Origin: Cristatella mucedo
Taxonomy: Eukaryota > Bryozoa > Phylactolaemata > Cristatellidae
Reading direction: 5' to 3'
NCBI GenBank assembly: GCA_009760855.2
Contig: WPIO01000017.1
Coordinates: 5,924,001 to 5,937,500 of the forward strand
Length of the DNA: 13,500 bases
Program-made: the position numbers and the translations under genes
The notes under the pieces: generated by a model
Databases searched by the model: none
What the model saw: the letters and a program-made list of their open reading frames with translations, nothing else
What the model was told of the DNA's origin: nothing
Part shown: piece after piece, positions 1 through 8,498 of the stretch
Numbering within the stretch: the first letter of the stretch is position 1
How the letters are laid out: each line of letters opens with the position of its first letter

Positions 1-169
1 TACCTGCACGACGACCCTGTGCACGTCACCTCGAACCATGTGATTCGTGTTGTTTATTGAGCATGCTACCTCTTGCCATTCGATCGTGCTTCTTTTGCAG
101 CAAATGTACAGCACCAAGAATGACATTTTGAGTTCTCTGATGGCGCTTTATCAAATGTATTATTATTAA
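1..169 (+). mobile_element. LINE-A (L2/CR1-like) 3' tail, runs off the left edge
   Basis: Matches the last about 170 bases of the LINE copy ending at 8499: CTGTGCA.GTCACC near the start, GCAGCAAATGTA in the middle, and GGCGCTTTATCAA followed by ATT repeats (158-169) at the end. Only 3' untranslated sequence is present; any coding part lies outside the window. Plus orientation is set by the ATT tail on the right. Confidence 0.8.
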
Positions 170-184
170 CTGAGTGTCATTTGG

Positions 185-335
185 TTAGCTGTGATGGCAC
201 AGTAGGTAAGGTGGTTGCTTTCACGACCTAGTTTCCAAGGTCGTGGGTTCGATTCCTTCGAAGGGCGATCCTTTATTGCTGCTGCAAGCGGTGGTGATAG
301 CCGTAAGGTACCTGTCGCTATACAAAATAGGCTGT
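185..335 (+). mobile_element. tRNA-derived SINE, copy 1
   Basis: A perfect Pol III A box, TGGCACAGTAGG (195-206), lies about 40 nt before a perfect B box, GGTTCGATTCC (246-256), as in tRNA genes and tRNA-headed SINEs. The sequence does not close an acceptor stem and continues into a body ending CGCTATACAAAAT (315-327). That ending is shared with the second SINE at 4285-4460. It abuts the LINE-A tail on the left and the (TA)n tract on the right. Pol III promoter activity is plausible but not shown. Confidence 0.65.
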
Positions 336-359
336 TTAATCAGCTAAGATTTATTTGTT

Positions 360-360
<1 letters not shown>

Positions 361-415
<55 letters not shown>
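361..415. repeat. (TA)n microsatellite
   Basis: About 27 TA units with one G interruption at 366. It directly abuts the perfect palindrome at 415-522. Long TA tracts extrude hairpins and are fragile, which may bear on how the palindrome arose. The short reading frames across it encode only Tyr-Ile repeats and are not genes. Confidence 0.95.
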
Positions 416-417
<2 letters not shown>

Positions 418-522
418 AATCTCGCCTGGGCATGGTTTAGGTTCTATCTCAGTGGGAGACTCCAGAATATTCTGGAGTCTCCCACTGAGATAGAACCTAA
501 ACCATGCCCAGGCGAGATTCAA
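415..522. repeat. Perfect 108-bp palindrome, two 54-nt arms, no spacer
   Basis: Bases 415-468 are the exact reverse complement of 469-522, with the axis in CCAGAAT|ATTCTGG. Symmetry stops at 414/523. The arm is LINE reverse-transcriptase coding sequence, read on the minus strand as AWAWFRFYLSGR. Both arms therefore give the same peptide on opposite strands. The right arm continues into the minus-strand RT fragment; the left arm ends at the (TA)n tract. Confidence 0.97.
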
Positions 523-735
523 GACGCTCAAGAAGGACTTCGTGATCAATAGTATCAAATGCTGCCGAAAGCAGAGACTTAATCCAAGTCTGCATTCATG
601 AGAAGGTCGTCATACACTCTAGGCAATGCTGACTCTGTGGAGTGATTAGCTCTAAACCCAGACTGGAACTTACTTGCTAGGTTTGAGGTCTCAATATAAG
701 AATAGATGTTCTCTAGCTTATATTTAAAACAAAGG
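469..735 (-). mobile_element. LINE-A reverse-transcriptase fragment (N-terminal palm)
   Basis: On the minus strand it translates, with frameshifts, to classic LINE RT text: ENIYSYIETSNLASKFQSGF, then RANHSTESALPRVYDDLL, and in another frame SAAFDTIDHEVLLERLESRL followed by AWAWFRFYLSGR. These are the QSGFRxxHST and AAFDTIDH (catalytic motif A) regions of L2/CR1-type RTs. A short deletion with an in-frame stop lies between the two blocks, and a 20-nt deletion relative to the copy at about 13040 precedes WFRFYLSGR. The 3' part of the element is missing, cut off by the palindrome. It cannot encode active protein. Confidence 0.75.
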
Positions 736-1972
736 TTCAATTCCGGTTGACTTCCAGTGTAGACTTGGATTGCTTATTCACTTTATGCAAAAAAATGTCA
801 ATGATTTTTATTTCAGGCGTCAATCATCAAAACTTATGATTGCAGTTTTAGCCGGTTTGTCTTTTGAAAGGCACTACTGACGACGAATCAATTGCAGACC
901 CATTTTCCCTTCCTTCCGTAAACGTATGTCCATCTGTAACTCCACAGCACCCCACAAAGACTAAGCGGCTGTTACGCAGGACAGTTTTCTCTAGCTCACG
1001 CAAAGCCTAAGCAGCTTTCAGGACACACACTCGGTAGCCAACAGACTTCATCTCACGCAACAAAGAGAAAGTGCTAAGCGTAGCTGAGTCAGGAGAGCAG
1101 TTGACAAAGAGAGCCACATTCGGCAGCACGAGAGTAGATCTGGTGCAGAAAGTCATGGCAGATGGTGACAGAAGCCGGATGTTTCATACTTGCGATAATA
1201 CACGAACTAAACGCCCTATCACTACAAGATTTCAAATCTATTTAGAGGAAGGGCAAGACGACTGACATCCAGACAGTGGTGGGTGCAAGAGCACACCGGA
1301 AGAGCAGGGAGGACAGATACACAAGACTGACAGAAGCTACTGAAGCAACCTGTAAGTCTGAGAGATGATATCTTGAAATAGAGTCGAAACTTGATGGCGA
1401 GCTAGCGAAGCTCAGACAGATGTGGCAGCAAATCCTTTGGTGAAAGACTGAATAAGTTGTGCACCAGTTGCACACGATTAAGGAAGGACACAGACCGGGA
1501 GTTCTAAATAAAGAAAACTGCACTAATATATAGACGCGATGTCACAAGCGCATTAGCCAGTTTAGTTTGGCGCTCACTTGTGTAATCATGCCCTAATTTT
1601 TCCAAAGTTCCTCAGCTGAAAGAACGTGGCGACTTGACAGCGGAGGCAATGTGCTTCTCACATGAAACGCCTTTTTCTATACGACTCTTTTCGGTAGTGG
1701 CAAAGTCGGCTGCTGAACAATCACGCACTGTACTGCTTCAGCAGAACTAGGATCAAAGTAAACAAATTGATGCTGCACGTATAGCAAAGAGTGTCCAAAT
1801 TCAACACCTTCACTGCAAACTCTGCGGCATGCAGGAACGTGATAGCCCACTTCCGACAGCCATTTCGGCCTCTGCATGCTGCCAATATAAGGAAAGAGGA
1901 TGCACAATTGAGGACCGCCAGAATAATATTTCAGCTTTATCAATCCTGCAAGCTCTGTGTGTGAGCGCATCC

Positions 1973-1974
<2 letters not shown>
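736..1974. other. Unassigned sequence, TTI2 downstream flank
   Basis: I recognise no gene here. Open frames are short (the longest plus frame is 64 codons at 1071-1265) and show no known motif. A stretch around 1300-1520 is A/G-rich and charged in translation, which may be old retroelement ORF1-like sequence but cannot be supported. TTI2 3' UTR may extend into the right part. Confidence 0.4.
1936..1941 (-). promoter_or_regulatory. Weak candidate poly(A) signal for TTI2
   Basis: GATAAA on the minus strand, about 200 nt past the TTI2 stop. It is a minor variant signal. No AATAAA or ATTAAA occurs on this strand between about 1650 and 2143, so this is only a candidate; the true 3' end may lie further downstream. 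Confidence 0.2.

Positions 1975-2027
<53 letters not shown>
1975..2027. repeat. (GT)n microsatellite, about 26 units
   Basis: Pure GT tract followed by an imperfect GCGCGCACACATGC segment. It starts about 115 nt past the TTI2 stop, so it may lie in the 3' UTR, where it would read as (CA)n in the mRNA. Confidence 0.95.
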
Positions 2028-2033
<6 letters not shown>

Positions 2034-2142
2034 CACATGCGGTGGGTGTGTGCACATGTGTGTGACGCTTCCCTGTGGGGCACGAGCGAGTTGCTACAGG
2101 CAGTAGAAGAGATCAGCCCTCAAAAACGAGAGGCCGCCAAGG

Positions 2143-2476
2143 TCAGTCTGGCATGGCGGCACGAAGCAGCGCTTCGCCAAAGACCTCGGCTGCCAGGTCC
2201 AGTTCTCGCTCCTCAGCCATCGCTGCCTGGCGCAGATCGCTAAGAGACGAGCGAGCCACGTCCGAGCACCTGGCCAGCATGACCAGACAGCGGCCGGCCT
2301 CTTGCATCATGGCGCTCGTACCGCCAGCCACAGCCGCCGCCGACTGCTGGCTGTCCAAGGACACATCGATCAGCAGCTTTGCAAGCGACGTCATCAGGCT
2401 CATCACGTGATGCGGGGCAGAGAGGCGCGGCCAGGCACAGCGCAGCAGCTGCTGCAGGGCGACTAGAACGTGCGTC
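2143..2476 (-). CDS. TTI2: TTI2 exon 3 (C-terminal 110 residues and stop)
   Basis: The exon starts after CTCTCGTTGCAG, with one base completing the split Arg codon. It reads [20 protein letters not shown], then a helix with [16 protein letters not shown], a short Ala-rich linker, [17 protein letters not shown], and a C-terminal acidic/Leu helix ending AAMPD. Human TTI2 has the same order: WPR, a LLKLICDV helix, then a cysteine-containing LILLDRCS helix. The exon is more GC-rich than the adjacent introns. The Ala/Ser-rich insertion after LDSQQ looks longer than in vertebrates. Confidence 0.87.
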
Positions 2477-3365
2477 CTGCAACGAGAGCAAGGACCGACG
2501 ATGAACGCCAGGTCGGCAGCACTACGACACTGCTGCTGACAGTGTGACGGGAAGCAGCAGGCGCTGAATCGGCTCCTGCTGCTGAGCTTCCGAGCATCGG
2601 CTCAGGCTGGCGCCTCAGGTCATCAGACGGCCCATCAGCTTCAGCTTCGTCAGCGATTGGTCACGAGCAGCAACTGCACGGGGACACGGACGGTGGGACA
2701 ACGGATGGCAGCAGCAGCAGCAGCAGGTACAGCGGCTAGCAGCGAGCTACCTCTGCCAGTCAGGCACGAGATAACATGTCGCGGGGTTGTGCAAGGAGTG
2801 GGGCAAGAGAGCCGGAGAGAGCAGCATGGTTTCCCCAGGCACTCACACGTCGCTGCCACAGGCCATCATGCCAGACAGGCTAAGCAAAATGCAGAGGCTT
2901 TGCGCTGGCTGAGATAGCGCAAAGCCTCTGCAGAGCCCGACCTGCAGGAGGCTGCTTGGCTGTATCATGGCACCGGCGCACATGCACCTGCACTCTCACT
3001 TGCTCGATGCTGAGCTCCTGCTTTGTGTGCACCGTGATGCTATGTGAAGGCTTGAGAGCATGCTTTCTACCGCCGGATTTGCTTTAACAAATTTAGAGCT
3101 TCGATATCGGCAGCAGGCGGCTGTGGCCAGCATGAGCACAATCCAGAGCCACCCCCCCCAGCAAGAAGTAAGAAAGCAGCTGCGAAGAGCTGAACGGTTA
3201 CAGAGTCTGCTCCTCCGAGCCTGCCGCTCTGCGCCGCACTCTGCAGCAGACCCAAGTCCGCTTGTCTACTGCCAATCACCGGAAAAGCGCGTGCAGTCAT
3301 CAAAGGGCGTGACCCGACGCCTCTAAAGCATAAACCTGGCAGTAAACTCAACCTCCATTTGTGTG

Positions 3366-3415
<50 letters not shown>

Positions 3416-5605
3416 CTTGAGTGTTCTGAAACTGTGCACGGTGTGTCCAACTTTCAATTGACAAGCTTCCTTGTGAGCACTTTCGTGAAGTGCCTCGGGT
3501 GCCATATAAATAATAGCAATAAGAAGACACTTGTATAGCACCCTAAGAGAACTGAATCTCTTTATAGGCAATTTACCTATACTTAAAGGAAACATCAATT
3601 GGTTACGCATAACATACAAAAGTGTCAGCATAAAAGCACACGATGGACTATTCGCAAGGGTCCAGCAAATGCTTCGAGGAACAGCCGACGTTTGTAGCTT
3701 CTTTTTAAATGCCGTTACGTTAGGGGAGCCGTGACTTCAGTCGAAAGTGAGTTCCCGGCTGTGGCAGCATAAGACCTAAAGGCAAGGTCCACATGAGACT
3801 TGTGGTTGGGTCGAGGAATAGCTAACAGGCTTAGAGTCAGAAGAGCTCATACTGCAATGCCTGACCTGATTGGGAAGTAGCGACGGTTCCAAAAAGTTAG
3901 TTGACAAAACCCTCAAGTCGATACCAAGCTTGAAGGGAAGGCTAGTTCAGATCGGCAAGAAGTGGTGAGAGAAGTGGCAAATGCACCGCTTCGACCGGCA
4001 GATGTGGCTGCAGAGTTTAGCACCAATTGTGCGAGCCTTCCTGCACTGGCTGGCAGGCCGGCGAGTAGTGATATAAGATGTCACAAACGCACGGGCAGAC
4101 TTGGATGTGGTATCCTTGTCTAAGAAGGCCCGACTGTTTGCCATACTATGCAGGTGAAATGCAGATGGCTTGTAGGCAGGGATGGAGCCAGACGCTGGCG
4201 CTAGTGTCTCTGCCACGAGTGGCATGCAGCTCGATTAGGCAAGCTAAAGGTTCAGCCTCAGTCCTGGCCTATTCTATGGCAGCCGGTTGCAAGCAGCTCA
4301 GCGGTTAAGAGGTTCTCTCGCCTTTAATGACCAAGGTCAAGGTGAATGTATTTGATGACCGAGGTCGTGGGCTCGAGCAATGTGGCATACATGAAGCGCC
4401 TGCGCCTAAGCACCTGCCCCTAGAGATTAAGTTCTCTTACGGTGCTATACAAATCAATTGTACATACACTTTTGTTAAATTCTGGCCACAGCAGGCACAT
4501 GCAACAGCAACAGATAATTCGACCTTGGATCATCTGCTGCCATGGAGTGGCAGGCCAGCTCAACAAGAGCAGCCAACGTCGGCTACATCTTATCCTGTGT
4601 CAAGACGAAACATAAAGCCAAGATCGAGCCGAGATTAATTGAGCCGATTGAAAGCCGAATTAATGAGGATGAGTGCCTAGCCTGACGTCAGCAAGCTACG
4701 TGATGAACTGAGGCTGCAAGTTCTGGCCTCCCTGACACCAGCCTGTAGCCACCCGGCATGTGAGGCAGGCTGCTTGCTCTCATTATACTCGGTTCTCACA
4801 CCACACGTCGATTGGCAAATATTCCTGTGACTAACTACCGCTACAAGCCAAGCAACCTAGCACGTGAGCAGCAGCTATTGTACATCGACTGGGCAGCTGG
4901 TCGATGGCCGATGACTGCACCCCAAACTCTTCACCAGCAAAGATTAGCATAGTCCAACTGCCAGCCGGTAGGGCCCACTCGGACAGCTAACCAGAATGTC
5001 ACCTAGCCACCGGAAGCTGGGGCAGAGAAAAGCACCTATGTCAATGGTTGGTCTGTTGATCAAAGTGGGAAAAAACATAAGCTGCAACTAGAAGCTAATG
5101 ACTTACCTTGAAATTTCTTCCGGAGAATCACCTAGCTCCAGGTAGCTAGTGACAACCATTAGCAATTTCTTCAAATGCCGTATGGAGTACACACCCATCC
5201 TGCTCACGAATGGTGAAAGATTAGAAGCATAGGCCTGCCGTAGAGCAATCTTGTCCTCCGTGTACATCTCGTCCAGAAGGCGCTCAAACACGATGTCGTG
5301 CCGCCCAACCTGACACATATATGCCCATCGTAAATCGGTTGCCATCGGTGTAAATCGACTGGGTACAAACTGCAGAGTGGCAGGGGGGCACTTATGTGAT
5401 GACTCACGAGACAACGAACAACTGGGCTGGGAAGACAAGCACCTGCTTGCGCATAGCAATCAGGCACATATCAGAGGAGCTCTCACAAGACCATTTCTGT
5501 CCATGAGCTTCAGTGAGATAGAGACAGAGATAGAAATAGAGATAGAGAGAGACAGAGGGAGAGAGAAAGAGACAGAGACAAAGCCGGAGAGACAGAGAGA
5601 GAGAG

Positions 5606-5682
<77 letters not shown>

Positions 5683-8466
5683 ATGCGAGTGTGTGTGGAG
5701 GATTAATGAGGGCAATATGAAAGCAAACTTGCACACAGAGACTAAAGAGTTCAGCAGCTTCCATGTGCATAAGCAGGGCTAGAAACAATGGCCTACCCGG
5801 TGTGCCGTGTGACAACAATGGCAGACTAATTGCCACCAAGACCTGAGTGTGTTAGCCACTTCAGTTCTTCATTAGAAACGATGCTATTGGACCCCTGACC
5901 GTCTTCATGCATCGTTTGGACACAATCAAAGAACATACGGTGAGGGAATGTGTACCAGAGGACAATGAGCTGGCTGTTTCTTCTCTTGTAGACACACTTG
6001 CCAGTGAGTCTGGTACTTCTTTTCTCATGATGCTGTGATCGGCTTCCATACTAGTTGCTTCCTTAAATGACCTCTTGACTGAGTCATGCTCCTCCCTTTT
6101 TTCTTTGTCGTAAGAGACAAAGACCATTCTTCTGATAGGGGCCACTCTTGTGTGGCCACCACCGTGCGCTAGGAATTTCGATGTCCTCTTTGATAACAGC
6201 TTAAATTTTGAAAGTTTTTTCAACCACAATCCTCCTAGCCAACACATCCGATCCCTGTCTAAGATTAGGAGCTGTCTATTACGGTTGCTTGCTAGAAATT
6301 TAAATCGCTCCCTGGTTCTGTCTAGGCTAGACTCTACAATCCCGTTTTGGCTAGGCTGCCTTAACAAACCATAATAATAATAATACATTTGATAAAGCAC
6401 CCTCGGAGAACTCAATCTCTTCCTAGGCGCTTTACAATTGCTGCAGTGGAAGCACAATCGAATGATTAGTGATTGCATGCTCAATAAACAACAAGAATAA
6501 TACGGTTAGGGGTGACATGCACAGTGTCAGCACGCATAAGCACATGAAGGACAAATCACAGGGGCCCACTAAATGCTGTGATAAATAGTGTGTTGCCTCT
6601 ATAGCGCGAAGTGACTTTGGCTGTAAGGCTACTCAACCAATCCCAGAGGTTCCGCAATGTGCCTCCTTTGCAGAAGGAGCTTCGATGGCTTCCGGTTGAT
6701 CAACGAATACAGAGCAACATTCTTAGAGTTACCCACAAGGCCCCGCCATAGCTTGGATCCTTCATACCTAGCAGAACTGCTGCATCAGTTTCGGCCTTCT
6801 CGCACCCTCAGGTCCTCAGTGGACAATGAACTAGCATCCCCATTCCATAAGCTTAAAGATCAGCAACAGAAACTTTTGCACTGCATGTTCTAGAGTGTGG
6901 AACTTACAATTCGTACGCATCGTCGAATGATATCTATTCTCCAACCACAGACTACGAACCTTTCCAGTCGTCTTGAGCTGCTACTGCTACTTCCAGGCAA
7001 CTCACTTCCTCGATTGCTCTGTTGACTCAGCCAAGCTTCACACTTTCTCTTATGTTTCCAGACATCAAGTCTGTGGGCTACAGAATGGGTACAAAAAGCC
7101 GCTTGTGGTTTTAGTGCACCATGGAAAACTCTACTGTATAACATCCACTTAGTCATTGTGGGTTTCTGGAGTTACAGAGATAAATTACATTACATTACCG
7201 TTGGCTGCCAAATGTGCACCTAAAGTCGATTAGGCTTCTATTGCGCAACAGAAACATCTCATGCACAACATCCGCTGAGGCCTCATGGATCTGCAGGGTT
7301 GAAGATATAGATACATATGAATTCACGGTTTATACTCTCCCTCTTGCTGATGTGACTGCCAAGCACAATCTAGGCTTTCACTTCTATGCGGATGACACTC
7401 AGTTGTACCTTTGCTTTGATCCCTACCAGCCTTCGAGCACCTCAAATTCTCTCAACTCACTTGCTGCATCTATTCATGACATCCGCACATGAATGGCAGC
7501 AAATTTTCTAAAACTAAACGATGATAAAACTAACTTACTAGTTATGGGCAAACCGAATGTGATTCACAAATTGGAAAGGCTGATGCTCAACATTGGCTCT
7601 GCCAGCATATCTCCAGTTGAATCAGCTCGAAATTCAGGTGTCATATTCCAAAGCGACCTCTCGTTAGACGACCATATCAGCTCCACTGTCAAATCTGCCT
7701 ATTTTCAGCTTCATAACATTGCTAAAACTCGGGCTTGTTTAGATAAGGATACCACGTCCAAGTTGGTCCATGCATTCGTGACATCCCGTCTCGACTTCTG
7801 CAACTCACTGCTTACTGGCCTACCAGCATGTGCGATCAGGCGATTGCAGCTGGTGCAAAACTCTGCAGCTAGACTTGTCTGTCGTGAGCGTCACAGTTGC
7901 CACATTACTCCACTTCTCGCCGACCTGCACTGGCTCCCAGTCAAGCAACGGATTGACTTCAAGGTTTTGTCGCTCACTTTTAGTTCCCTTCATTCTATGG
8001 CTACAGCCTATCTCTCAGATATACTACCCCATCAGGCCAAGCATCGTACCACCCGCTTTTCGGAATCCAACATTCTAGAAATACCTCGTACAAACCTTAA
8101 ATCCTTTGGAGACCATGCATTTAGTTCGTATGCTCCCACAGCCTGGAACTCCCTCCCGACCTGCGTCAGAACATCCCCCCCCCGACCTGACCACATTTAA
8201 AAGGAACCTAAAAACACACCTATTTAGGACAGCATTTAGCGGGTCCCCGTGATTCGTCCTTGATGTGCTTATGCGTGCTGACACTGTGCATGCTGCCACT
8301 AACCACATTTGCATGCTGACCCTGTGCATGTCACCCCTAACCATATTATTCATTTTGTTTGTTTTTCAAGCATGATTTTACTTACCATTCAATTGCATTT
8401 CACTTTGCAGCAAATGTAAAGCACCTAGAGAGAGATTAAGTTTTCCGAGGGCGCTTTATCAAGTGA

Positions 8467-8498
<32 letters not shown>

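Larger units (their letters stand above)
2477..5106 (-). other. TTI2: TTI2 intron 2
   Basis: Bounded by AAG|GTAAGT and CTCTCGTTGCAG|G, 2,630 nt, phase 2. It contains a GC-rich unassigned block (2485-3350) with a six-unit GCA run at 2708-2725, a strong hairpin, a GT microsatellite, a minus-strand LINE-A copy and a SINE. The stretch 4461-5100 holds nothing I recognise. Confidence 0.85.

Noticed and set aside
195-256. Possible intact tRNA gene (perfect A and B boxes)
   Set aside because: No acceptor-stem pairing or clear anticodon arm, and a SINE-like body shared with a second copy follows. A SINE is the better call.
1071-1265. 64-codon plus-strand frame
   Set aside because: Short, with no known motif, no splice context and no neighbour to support it; a charged composition alone is not enough.
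2075-2491. Several 80-110 codon frames on both strands here
   Set aside because: These are shadow frames of TTI2 exon 3, whose own frame shows clear family motifs and splice sites.
5377-5839. About 110-codon frames of Cys-Val, His-Thr or Ser-Leu repeats
   Set aside because: Translations of the GA and GT microsatellites, not coding.
5861-6484. 207-codon open frame on the minus strand
   Set aside because: Its first part is antisense to the LINE-A tail (runs of Tyr from ATT repeats) and its middle is antisense to LINE-B RT text on the plus strand. The remainder (5861-6150) has no recognisable motif. Best explained as a chance frame across nested elements.
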